Source of the DNA: Mesodorylaimus sp. YZB2_4
Taxonomy: Eukaryota > Nematoda > Enoplea > Dorylaimida > Dorylaimidae
Assembly: GCA_030248295.1 (NCBI GenBank)
Contig: JASANH010000448.1
Location: 62,001-126,000 of the forward strand
Length of the DNA stretch: 64,000 nucleotides
Reading direction: 5' to 3'
Shown: piece after piece, positions 54,709 through 64,000 of the stretch
Numbering within the stretch: position 1 is the stretch's first letter
Layout of the letters: the number at the start of each line of letters is the position of its first letter
The notes under the pieces: model-generated
The model's database searches: none
What the model saw: the letters and a program-made list of their open reading frames with translations, nothing else
What the model was told of the DNA's origin: nothing
Program-made: the position numbers and the translations under genes

Positions 54709-56758
54709 TTAGTTGAAGGCGTACTCGGGCAAGATCTGTTTGGCAAACTGCAGCAGGAAGCGCAGCACAGGGGGAATATGGGCCTCCTCGTTGGCCTGGT
54801 CGCCAGTCAGACCTCGCGCAATCGAATCGATGGCCCGTTTGGCCCTGATCAACACCGAGTGCACACTTTGCTGGACGGCCTGATTCTGGAAGCTGCTGTA
54901 GCAGGAGACGTGCACCCCGTCGACGACCAGGGTGCCGTGGGCGGTGATGGGAGAGAAGACGCCGGTCTTTCGTTCCGTCCACAGGCTGACGATGGGGTCG
55001 GGCCCGAAGTGCCAGTCCGAGACTGCGGTGGCCAGGCACGAGCCCAGCCTGGCTGTGCGGGCGAACTTGGACGAGTCGAGTGTCAGCCGCTCCAGTTCGG
55101 CCGCCGAGATGCGTTGCAGAGTGCACGGCACGAACGGGATCAGATGGTTGGCGGTCAGCGACAGGACTCGGCCCGATTTCGTGCGCACATTCACAAAGTC
55201 CATGCTCAGGTTCGGGTTTCGATGATAAAACCATTCGATCGGCACAAATTGCGTCCCGTCTGACGAGAATACTTGAACCTGTAAATCAACCGAGTGTCAT
55301 TAGTCCAAGCCACGTCAAACGTTGGCAGAGGCGGGAGGTTTTTAAACTGGTCGAGGTGAAAACGTTTTTGCCACAATGGGGCAAATTATTAAAACGAAAC
55401 AAACATAACGTAATGTTTTTGGTGTGTCTCTTACATAAATGGACTACCGAGCAGAAACTCCCCAAGCACGTCACTCACCTCGTCACCCAGACGTAACTCA
55501 TCCATCCTTTTCTGTCCACTCGACGTCACCACGCGCATGTCGCCGCTGAAACACCCGTGACCAGTACCACTGCCATGGCCGTGGCCACTTTTATGGCCAT
55601 GTTCTTTTTCATGACCATGGGCACGGCGTTGGCCAAACAATTTCTTTTTGTGTGTATGCTCTAAAAACCACTAATCTGCTGTCCCCTTAAAAACCAGCCC
55701 AAACAATCTCACTTTCAGAATTCTTTGGGGCCTCAGTTTGTTGTTGAGTGTGCAGATGGGTGGTTGGTCTGCGTGTGCTCACAGTGGATGTGGAGGACGA
55801 GCAGTGCAGGGTGCACACTGTCGTGCGGTATCCGTTGCTGGAAACGAACACATGTACAGGATGCGCCAATAACATGGTGACAGGCTGGTGGGTTCGAACT
55901 CGGTGAATCTTTGAAAAAGACTTGGCTAAATAAGGCCCCTCCCGTTTCGCCAAGTCAGTCGCAATTCACTTTCACAAAGGGCCACGTTTTGGGCGATTGG
56001 GTCGTATCGACCAAACCTTGTCTGCAGTACACCACAGTCAGCATGGGCAGAACGCTTGGGCCAACTCGAAGGGGCTTACTTGATTTTCTGAATGCTTTTC
56101 ACGAATTCGGTGGCTTCGTGTCGATCTTGTACGTCCACAAAAAAAAGCTCGGCTTCCAGCACTGCAGAGCCGGTCACTTCTCTTCGGCGGCGAGGAGTCT
56201 TTCGGGGCAAATTGACCGCGGCTGGCGGAGTTGATGTTGGAGTTGGAGCTGGAGTTGGGGTGTAAACAGCAAAGCTGTTCCTCGGGCTCTGGATCGAGTG
56301 ATAAATTTCATCATCGACTTCAATATCGCGACACGATTCGTGGGCATTGGGTGGTGGAGTCAGCTGACAGCAAGTCGATGTCGGACTGCAGGGCAGATAA
56401 GATAGACTAGCAGAGTGGAGAGAATTCATTAAGTTACCTTGCATCGGGCGCCTCCTGAATTCCGGCCAGGAACTGGTGCGGGCCCAGGCAGGTTGGAGCC
56501 ACGGCGTATGAGCACGTCTGAAAAAGGTCCAATTAAGGGGGTACCTTCAAGGCCCTGCAGCCCACACACCTTTGCTTGCCCGCAGGCTGTCGCCGATGAG
56601 CAGTGCAGTACGACTAGCCGATGCTCTGTTTGGTTGTAGAGGGTGAGAATGGAGTTCGGGGGGCACTGGTAAGTGAATAACACGCTCCCGTCCTCCTGCT
56701 GCTTATTCGCCAAAGCAGCAGTCGAGACTAAAAAGAGTGAAAGCACGAATCGAAGCAT
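54709..56758 (-). CDS. hedgehog-related Hint protein B, 6 exons, 483 aa
   Basis: Exons on the minus strand: 56758-56570, 56517-56438, 56385-56080, 55837-55713, 55660-55479, 55278-54709. Phases equal those of Hint A. The start ATG at 56758 corresponds to the second ATG of Hint A; the first has become ACG. Signal peptide MLRFVLSLFLVSTAALA; then CPPNSILTLYNQTEHR, ATACGQAK, PTCLGPHQFLAGIQEAPDA, STCCQLTPPP and SCRDIEVDDEI. Exon 5 is 57 nt longer than in A and encodes a His/Gly-rich run (HGHEKEHGHKSGHGHGSGTG) just before the Hint cysteine (Cys270, GHGCFSGD). The T-x2-H motif (T336-H339) and VSCYSS are intact. The last exon encodes 189 residues identical to Hint A. Autoprocessing of the secreted N-part is expected from the family. 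The His-rich run could bind metal, which is inference. Confidence 0.88.
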
Positions 56759-57084
56759 CTTCGTTTTGGTGAGCGTGCCAGAATCGACCGAATACTGTAA
56801 TAGCAGCAATCGTTTTGATGAGGCTGGCGCTAGCGGGTGGCGCGTCTTCTGAGATGTGACGCTTGAAACTAATCCGCCTGCAGAACAATCGGCGGCGACA
56901 GTGTTTGATCCGGCTGATTATGAACAACTAGTTTCCATCGTGCCAGGTAAATCTTCTAAATTGACTTCGGGACGACGTCATTTAACCGAACTCTGCCCGC
57001 CTGCCATTTTATGTGCGAGTGACGTGGAGAAGCGCGCAGAGATTGAAACTCAGTCAGTAAAGAGACACCCATCGCCGCATCGAC
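56759..57084. promoter_or_regulatory. shared divergent promoter region, arm B
   Basis: The 326 bp between the start codons of Hint B (minus) and membrane gene B (plus) mirrors the 351-bp gap in arm A. Sequence next to the membrane gene is similar in both arms (AGAGACACCCATCGCCGCAT). The Hint side has diverged more. Confidence 0.5.
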
Positions 57085-58922
57085 ATGCTCCTCGTCTGTG
57101 TTCTCGGCTTGTATTATTTTCTTGAATATGCTGCGGCATGCGGATTGACCAACACGATATCCAGTGTGGACGTGAACAACAAGGACGAGTACACGGTCAG
57201 CTGCAGTGCCCGTCCATATCGCATCTGCCCCGAGGTAGGCCCCTCTTTCTATCCAGCCATAGCCCAGGCCATACATTGAGCTCTTCAGGTCTGCGTGTGG
57301 ACTGAGCAAACGTGCGACGAGTACGGCAGGGGGAACCAGTGGGACAAGGACAGGCAGATGGTCAAGAACATCACTTATGCCCACCCCGTCGGCCGAGCCA
57401 ACAGCAGCTCCCACTCGAAACGGTAGGTGCCACGGAAGACAGTCATTAGCAGAGTCAAGTGCGGTTTTTCAGTTTCCAGCGTCAGTGCTGTTTGGCCACG
57501 AACCTGGGCAAGGCCAAGTGCCAGAGTGTGGATTGGAAACCCGGTCACGGCTCCCACAGCAGCACTACGTTCAGCCTCGGCGTGTATGCCAAGAAGAATC
57601 TGCAGTGCAAGGCCGACGATGCCATTCTGAGAGACGTGAAAGTGCAGGACGCCAAAAAGTAAGCTGTAACTGGAAGGCCAGGTCAGGCTCAGCTCAGGTA
57701 GGGTGAGATTGCGAGCGAGGTGTCTGAAGGATAAAATATTTCGCACTAGGCTATTTAGGGGGGAATTTTTCGGCTAAGTGAGTGATTGATCAGCAAGGGT
57801 GGCCAATCACTCAATCATAGGCTGATTAGCATATAAATTTGATATTAGTTGATTCAGGAGAAATTTTTCTTTTGAACAAAATAAGAGTCACTCGATTTCG
57901 TGTGGCCTGCGAAATTGTTCATCTACTGTAAAACCTGTTTCCTTTGAGAATATACACGCCCTCCACGACGCATGATGCCGCGTGAATATGCACAGAGAAA
58001 ACTGATAATAGGCATTTTATGTTTTCAAAACTTCTGTCACTTGACTTTTTCTACTTCTAGCAGCCTTGCAATCCGCAGGTCTCCTGGTCAGAGACTGCAG
58101 CTAACCAAAAAAGTGTTCAGCAGTCCATCTCGCACGACTAAACTATTAATAAAACTTAAAGGGTTCGAAAAAGAATATTTGCTGAATCAAATATCGAATT
58201 TATCTACTGTTTGTGCGAGAATATCTTTCATGCTGAAGATTTAGTAGCCGGGGTCAAAAATGATGGCCATCTAAATCCGTCTGGTACGCTGGGGCCTCGC
58301 GGCCGTGGTGCAGGCAAATCTGTGCGCTCACACTTTGGGGGCAGCTCATTCATTGAACAGGTCATAATGTCCGTGTTTCATGGGGGTGGCGCAAGGTAAG
58401 TTCGGCACTGGACGCCACAGGGTCTCGCTTGGTGACCGAATCCTGGACTTGACTCGATTACAATCTGGCGTCTGGGCTGGGGAGGGGGAGGCAGGCTATG
58501 AGCCTGGTCGCAGAGGGAAGGAACGGCCAATGTTGCCTTAAATATGAAAGAAGATGGCTTTCTTGAAAGTTCCATCTCCTTAGTCAGGGATAGGGCCAGA
58601 TGACGGTCCATTAGGGATGCTGGCGCAGTGCACCACGTCTGTTTCGACCAATCCTCAGCAGCGAGCGGACTGGTTACTACAACATGGCCCAACTCAAAAG
58701 AGTATCGGACGAGGCCATGCCTGATTTGTTCAATGTTTAGGCACCACTTAATTTTGGACATTTGTTGTCTCAACGCCACAATAGAAGATGGTCGGCCAAT
58801 AGTTTGCGCAGCTCGAGCCGATCGTGGCACGTTGAAATGGGCCAGGACGGCCACCCGCATCGCGCTAGGAGTATCGCTGCCGCTGGCTCTCGGAATCGGC
58901 ATACCATTATTATTTTTGAGGA
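57085..58922 (+). CDS. Cys-rich single-pass membrane protein, copy B, 3' end unresolved
   Basis: Exons: 57085-57234, 57289-57422, 57473-57658, 58741-58922, phases 0, 2, 2 and 1. Exons 1-3 are nearly identical to copy A (MLLVCVLGLYYFLEYAAA, CVWTEQTCDEYGRGN, QCCLATNLGKAKC, ILRDVKVQDAKK). Differences include SHSSTTFSLGVYAKKNLQC against SHESTAFSLGAYAKKNLHC. Exon 4 has diverged outside the membrane segment but keeps DICCLNATIEDGRPIVC and ALGVSLPLALGIGIPLL, then FLR. Intron 3 is about 1.1 kb, against about 0.27 kb in copy A. A donor (GTGAGT) at 58923 means at least one more exon, which I could not identify. Expected type I surface protein; role unknown. Confidence 0.75.
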
Positions 58923-59839
58923 GTGAGTTTCGATGTCAATTATAGATCGGACGAGCTCAAACCACTGGGCATCCGTCAATTGAGCTGTTTTGTGATAACG
59001 TACGGAATGCATGGTCGTATTGCGAGACTCACGACAGCCTCTCGTCGGGATCCTCAGGCGGGGAGCCGGTGCTCGCAGCAACTGTCCAGCCAAACCTCCA
59101 AGTCCTGGGAGCCAGAGGCAGTCCCTCGCCCGGAGGGCCTGGAGGACAACTTATGAGGGGGCCAACCACAGACTAAGCACGCCATCACAATAGCCTGGGT
59201 CAGGTGCTCCACTTGTTTTTTAAAGCTTCCTTGTCAGTATGCTTCTTGTCTCGAAGCTTCACGCGAATTTTTCATGTGTTACCATTTTTAACGGCATTCG
59301 ACGCGCAGTAAATCCAGATATTGTTTCAGATTGTCATGCCGAATATACCCCTTTGGCAGGTCACACGTTCACATCGACAGGAGCGACGTAAGACATTGTT
59401 TTTGCTCACTACTCTCCCCGAGTTTCATTTTCTAAGGCCCGGGCAACCCTCCGAAAGGCGGGCGTGGATGAGGATAGTAACTCCTGAACAGTGCATGCGG
59501 CTGGCTGATTAGCCCCCAGGCAATCGATCGATTATTCAGTCCCCTTCGCCATGGTTCAACAAGGCTCACATCTGCAGTCCAACATGAGAACAGAAATTTA
59601 AGGGCTCATGCTCACATGCCGCTCAATCGTGCCCATTCACAAATCTTGCATTGCAAGTAATCGTCAATTGTATGTGCGGCATAGTCGTGCCTTTGGTTGA
59701 TGCCTTGAATCGATAGGGGCATGATCGAACAGTCGCAGCACCAAGTCAAAAAGTGAGACAAGGCTGGAGGCGAAATGTTGCCACACCCCTGCAGTAGAAG
59801 AACCCTTTCTTGGATTCTAAGCACATTATCTTTTTTCAG
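58923..59839. other. intergenic or intron, no exon identified
   Basis: Holds a weak family E-like patch near 59090. The tail exon of membrane gene B should lie here or beyond, but none is supported. Confidence 0.35.
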
Positions 59840-60044
59840 CGAGGTTTTTCCTGCATCGCAAGAAGCGTGTTGCGCTATTTGTGCGCTGAGGGGATTCGCA
59901 GCGTGTCAGTTTAATCCGGCAGCCTTCATCCAGTTTTTGGGCCTGGGCTCGACGGATTTGTGTTACGCCTCTTATCAAATCTTCGGTGCACCGACACCAA
60001 TCCCGGCGTTCATCAACGGCGTGGTTTTATTCATCCGCAATTGA
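59840..60044 (+). CDS. PAN-like Cys-rich last exon
   Basis: A strong acceptor (CTTTTTTCAG) precedes 59840, and an open frame entering in phase 2 runs to a TGA at 60042. It encodes ASQEACCAICALRGFAACQF, then GSTDLCYASYQIFG and a short hydrophobic end (FINGVVLFIRN). The C-C-x2-C helix followed by C-x-F and a later LCY strand is PAN/apple-like. Upstream exons were not found; phases do not allow a direct join to membrane gene B exon 4. Confidence 0.45.
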
Positions 60045-60418
60045 TGTCTGCTGTTGACTGGGCGTAGATATGCTCGCCAACCACCGGCTCCTTATTATTT
60101 AGCCCTGTTTTATGTAATTGCTTGCATTGGTGTGAAATAAGTGCAAGTTCTTTGTTTTTCGCACCTGCGCATACATTATGTGCACAATTAGTTTTAATGT
60201 TTCGACTAAATTTTCTCGTTTTCGATCGACTTCCCGCCGCATGCTTGAACAGTGCAGTACATAGAGGCGTGAGGAAGCCATCATTCGGCAGGCAGGTTGA
60301 AGGAAGCGCAAAACTGCCCAGCAGATCAGAGCTAGAGATGACGAGGAGCAGGTTCTAGCAACCAATTGGATCCATGCTGGGAAGGCCATCACATTCGGCT
60401 CCTTACTACTCGAGGGAG

Positions 60419-60614
60419 TGTAACCAAGCCTGGCAGGCGTAAGAGGGAGGCGGCCGACCGAAGTCGGCGGGACAAAAACTTCGACTGGAGCTGGTAAGCT
60501 TTGCGACTATACCTACGGCTTTAACATCAACGCGAGGGGTTGACGTCTCCCACAGGAGAGAGAGTATCGATTACTCTCTCCCACTCGCCATGTCCTACCA
60601 GGCGGGGGGTTACA
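60419..60614 (+). mobile_element. TGTAACC MITE, intact, target duplication GGAG
   Basis: Starts TGTAACCAAGCCTGGCAGGC and ends CCAGGCGGGGGGTTACA; the ends are inverted repeats. GGAG flanks both sides (60415-60418 and 60615-60618). Length 196 bp, no coding capacity. Inner hairpins include CGGCCGACCGAAGTCGGCGG and CAACGCGAGGGGTTGACG. Confidence 0.88.
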
Positions 60615-61544
60615 GGAGTGACCGGGCAGCATTTGCGCCAGGCCAAAAGCACAGGGCAGCCAACCAAGTCTTCCGACCCAGTCCATGGTGCAGAGTGCCG
60701 ATTGCCAGTCCAGCCTCAACAGTACTTGTAAAGTTATCGAGTTCAAGGCGGTCATAGTTTGCCTGGCGCTCGCTTTCGATGCATCTGGATACTGCGCGCG
60801 TTTACATGCCTCAGAGGTACTTCATATATTTCCGACAGTGAGAACTTGAAAGACAGTCTGATGGACTGATATTTTCGAAGCAAATGCGGGTCAAATTTCT
60901 GCTAGGTAAAATCCAAGTGTCGAGCAGCTTGCTGAGTGTTTAGCTTCTTTGCCAAAATCTGTTTGGCAAGCATAAACTATTACACGTGCAGTGAAGAACG
61001 GGCCTGCAGGTACTCTACGGACTAAATTGTTTGAGAAGTGCGGCAGGTGCAGAATCCTGTTTTGAAAGTGTTCCCCCCTAGGGGGGGTTATCGATATTTT
61101 ATCTCCCCATATTTGTACAATACTCTTGCATCTGAAATTAACGAGAGGTCAATCCTGGTGAACTTCAGAAATTACGCTATTTTTGATGTAACCCATCCGC
61201 TCACGCCCGCTTTGACCCAATCGTGAGCCCGTCTCTTGTAAGCCCTGTGTCTGGCCTCTGCAAAATGGAATAAGCCCTGTATATAGAATACGTACGGTTC
61301 AGGCAGGGAGTGCTGCACACATTTACTGTAACTCCTTGTCGCCTACTGTTCTCTACTCTCACAATTCCAAGCACTCGCTTGCTGACTTGATTGATTACTA
61401 CTGATTGAGGAAAATCTAACAGTTCAAACCATCTCTGAAAATAAACATCTTGCGCGAACATTCACATACTTGCTCGAGCAGGTGAGAATTGCGTTAGCTA
61501 ATCTTCGAACCAGCTCATGTCCAACATCTGACGAGAGGAGCATA

Positions 61545-61750
61545 TGTAACCAACCCTGACAGGCGTAGGAGGGAGGCGGCCGACCGAAGTCGGCGGGACA
61601 TAAACTCCGACTGGAGCAGGATAGTCTTGCGACTATACCTACGGCTGAAACATCAACCCGAGGGGTTGACGTTTCCCAGCCAGGGGAGAGTATCGATTAC
61701 TCTCTCCCACTCGCCATGGCCTACCAGGCGGGGGGGGGGGGGGGGTTACA
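61545..61750 (+). mobile_element. TGTAACC MITE, intact, target duplication CATA
   Basis: Starts TGTAACCAACCCTGACAGGC and ends in a long G run then GGTTACA. CATA flanks both sides (61541-61544 and 61751-61754). Very similar to the copy at 60419; the G tract before the right end is expanded to about 16 bases. Confidence 0.88.
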
Positions 61751-62569
61751 CATAGAGCAATGAATCAGCCAATCAGGAAACTGCTCTCATGGCAGACTGA
61801 AGTTGGGTCACCTGCGGTTGCTCTATGTGCTGCACCCAGTCAGTCTGTGCACACAGTATCAAAATATTGTAGGGTGCATGGGGGATGCAACAGTCGGAGA
61901 TGCATCAAAATCCTCCTCGAATTTTCGTTTCATAGAGGGTAGAAGGCTTACTGAGCGAGATCCTCGCCACCGCCACCATCGAGGCATCGCAATATATACT
62001 GTATTTTAAATTTCCCGCCTGTTTGTGGAACAGCACTGATTCGAGTGGCAGGGGACCCGTTGTTGTCCTAATTGGCGCGGATAGCTTCATCTTCTGTAGC
62101 TGACTCGGTTCAGGCCACGAAAGGCTACGCTTTCCTGAGCTAAGCTAACTTGGTCATGCATTGTTCGTTTGCGACGCCGGGGCGCGGACGTGAGGACGCA
62201 AGCAGTGTTCTCAGGGTGATATCACCTATCCAGCAATTCCTGACTGAGTTGCGTCGAGACTGTCAACGAGGAAATCACCCGCGTGCAATATCAGCGACGG
62301 ATGCCGATATCCCGAACAATGAATAGCTGCTTTCGCTATTTGGCGTAAATAATGCGGCTTAGACCAGGGCAACGGATTGACTGATTAGTAAAAAACGTGG
62401 AATCCAGAAATTTGGAATTGCCATCAGCTACAGTCGAAAACCAAAAAGGGGCGAGCGGGAACGCCGGACGATTCAATGGAATCAGGCCATGCAGCGCGCA
62501 CCCCCCCCCCCCTTCCTGCGTCAAATGCGTTTCTGTCCGCAGTCATAAGCCCGCGTGTTATTGTCTCAG

Positions 62570-62690
62570 TCCTAGTGTCTCGCGAGCTAATGTCGGTTCA
62601 CCAGTCGAGGCAGGCTTTCTAGTCGTACAGACAGCCCGACGGGTTTCCGCCTCGCCAAGAGGAGCGTATCGACAAACCAACGAAGACAAG
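62570..62690 (+). repeat. dispersed repeat family E, copy at 62.6 kb
   Basis: Shares AGTCGAGGCAGGC, CTAGTCGTA, CCCGACGGGTTTCCGCCTCG and AACGAAG with the copy at 5.9 kb in the same order. Confidence 0.5.
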
Positions 62691-62916
62691 GCAAAGCACT
62701 GCTCGCCATATAAGGCGGAAAAATACAGTGCATCCCCACAACACAGGCCAAACACGCCAACACACCTGCCAGCGCATTGTAAAAGGTTAGCTTTCGTCTA
62801 CAATGAGGACTGCGGCATGAAATTACTAAGCCCTAACTGACCTCGCCACAGTACTTCGACCGTGTCCAAACATTTTTCACCAACTTCCACAGCCGTAGCT
62901 GGCGCGAAGGAGAGAA

Positions 62917-63041
62917 TGTGACCGCCGAAGCCTGTGCGACAAAAACTCCGACTGGAGCGGGCGTCTTGGGGCTGAAGCTCAACCAGGGGAGATCAATAAT
63001 TCTTCCCATCTCGCCATGGCCCGCTAGGCAGTGAGGTTACG
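62917..63041 (+). mobile_element. TGTAACC MITE, shortened copy
   Basis: Begins TGTGACCGCCGAAGCCTGTG, keeps AAACTCCGACTGGAGCGGGC and CAACCAGGGGAGATCAATAA, and ends GAGGTTACG. The middle (hairpin core) is deleted. Flanks do not match. Confidence 0.6.
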
Positions 63042-63936
63042 TGGAACAAAAGAGATTGAAACTCACAAATCGATTGTAAGCTGTCTGCTGTTTTCAGCTA
63101 CAATGGAAGTCTCCAAGACAGCTTTGGAAAATTTCCCTCTGAAAGACATGTGCCACTTTGGCTTTGGCGCTCGGTCAAACAATACAGGACGTTATTAGGA
63201 CTCACGATCAGCTGACCACAGCGAGAGGGCCCCCTACAATTCTGGCATGCTCTCGCCAGTTGAGCCTTCGCTGGACATCGACCTAATGATAAAGATTGTC
63301 ACTGTTTTTGTGCTGCCTCTGCGCCAGTATGACATTGTTTGGCACCATTCGAAGGCGAGTTGTGGAAATATTGACTGTTATTGCTACAAAACGAATAAGA
63401 GCCTCTTCAACGCAGCGATATTGCTCTTTTATTTTCTTCCTTGACAATTCCAGTTTTGATAAGCTTGAATGAAGATATGGACACCCTTGTTTTCTCAATT
63501 GGCATTTGCTGTCACTCTAGCCAGTGTCCCCTCGAAGTGGCCGGGAAGTGTAAACAAGTCGACTCAGTTATATCAGTTTCAATGCCGTCCCGAGCACTCG
63601 ATGGCCCGAGGGCACGACGAGCAGTCGAATTCCTGGCTGCGCGCGGTCAGTCGCCTTATTTGTCGCGTGTGCACATTTTTGTCACACCGCGTCATTGGCC
63701 TTAGAATGTTGTCGGCGGCAGGTTCTAGTGTCCTCTTTCGCCGATCGAGTGGAAGAAACTGGTATTTCCTTCGGCAGGCACAACCTCGCTTTTCATTCGC
63801 CTTTCCGCAACTGTTGGCGCTGCTTCTCTCGGCTCGGCTTCCGTACTGCACTCGCTCACTGTACGAAATAAGGTGAGTGTCTCAATTTGCATTCAATCCT
63901 CAACTAATGCGGCATTTGTCTGGTAGCTAGCTGAGG

Positions 63937-64000
63937 ATGAGGACGTTGCTCGTCGTGCTGGCCCTGCTCGTTGGTTCCTGCTCGAGCGACAACGCCACCT
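63937..64000 (+). CDS. start of a secreted-protein gene, cut by window edge
   Basis: An ATG at 63937 opens MRTLLVVLALLVGSCSSDNA, a typical signal peptide with a likely cleavage site after GSC or CSS. A splice acceptor (TGGTAGCTAG) lies 6 bp upstream, so an untranslated 5' exon is likely; its donor may be the GTGAGT at 63873. Too little remains to name the protein. Confidence 0.65.
   Translation, partial: MRTLLVVLALLVGSCSSDNAT

Larger units (their letters stand above)
54616..58922. repeat. right arm of inverted duplication
   Basis: Mirror of the arm at 43415-47312: Hint gene B (minus) then membrane gene B (plus). The segment 54616-55370 appears identical in sequence to 47312-46560 reversed over at least 585 bp, since three different reading frames translate identically. 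Outside that, introns have mostly lost similarity. Confidence 0.85.
60045..63460. other. repeat-rich region with two intact MITEs
   Basis: Contains MITEs at 60419-60614 and 61545-61750, an altered one at 62917-63041, a family E copy at about 62570-62690, and poly-G/C tracts at about 61730-61745 and 62500-62511. A possible exon begins at 62860 after CTCGCCACAG (YFDRVQTFFTNFHSRSWREG) and runs into the third MITE. No gene could be completed. Confidence 0.45.

Noticed and set aside
62860-62920. Exon beginning YFDRVQTFFTNF as part of a dermatopontin-like gene
   Set aside because: The similarity is weak, the frame runs into a MITE, and no partner exon was found.
63469-63876. ATG-led frame with a hydrophobic start (MKIWTPLFSQLAFAVTLA)
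   Set aside because: It ends at a donor but joining to the next acceptor gives an immediate stop. The region is more likely the untranslated first exon or flank of the gene starting at 63937.
1-64000. CRISPR arrays, bacterial operons, endogenous retrovirus genes
   Set aside because: No regularly spaced repeats, ribosome binding sites, or gag/protease/envelope frames were seen; the only reverse transcriptases are non-LTR type.

Overview
The window is nuclear DNA from an animal. The genes are split by GT..AG introns, some about 50 bp and some several kb. Recognisable products are Suv4-20, amyloid precursor protein, an acetylcholine-receptor-type channel and hedgehog-related Hint proteins. Hedgehog-related Hint proteins fused to a small Cys-rich secreted domain, together with a Kunitz-free APP, point to an ecdysozoan. 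A nematode outside Caenorhabditis is my first guess, but this is inference, not proof. There is nothing prokaryotic: no operons, ribosome binding sites or CRISPR. All gene models were spliced by hand; exon phases agree wherever a gene is called complete.

Layout. 0.6-3.4 kb (+): Suv4-20 H4K20 methyltransferase, 6 exons, 544 aa. 3.4-7.3 kb: repeats and one PAN-like fragment. 7.3-8.9 kb (-): copy C of a new Cys-rich membrane protein family, 294 aa. 9-13.4 kb: repeats. 13.4-18.1 kb (-): a 998 aa zinc-finger protein in 3 exons. 19.1-20.1 kb (-): dead L1-like LINE. 20.8-23.2 kb (+): two tandem paralogues of a small secreted protein family I do not recognise. 24.5-26.0 kb (-): dead CR1/Jockey-like LINE carrying a nested MITE. 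26.1-29.7 kb (-): divergent nicotinic-receptor-like subunit. 31.3-42.6 kb (-): complete APP/APL-1 homologue, 12 exons, 720 aa, with a large foldback in intron 2. 42.9-47.2 kb and 54.7-58.9 kb: two arms of an inverted duplication. Each arm has a divergently transcribed pair, one Hint gene and one Cys-rich membrane gene (copies A and B). Between the arms lie a Cys-rich gene with coding pentanucleotide repeats (50.2-51.1 kb) and a Tc1/mariner remnant. 59-64 kb: repeats, a PAN-like last exon and the 5' end of a secreted-protein gene cut by the window edge.

The most interesting unit is the Hint/membrane-protein pair. It exists twice in inverted orientation, keeps its head-to-head arrangement with about 0.35 kb between start codons, and has a last Hint exon that appears identical between copies while the other exons have diverged, which suggests gene conversion. 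The partner membrane gene belongs to a three-member family in this window with conserved exon phases.

Repeats make up much of the rest: a TGTAACC-ended MITE family with 4-bp target duplications, tRNA-derived SINEs, LINE fragments, long poly-C tracts, and a striking excess of ATCGAT/TGATCA words around the Suv4-20 and zinc-finger genes.
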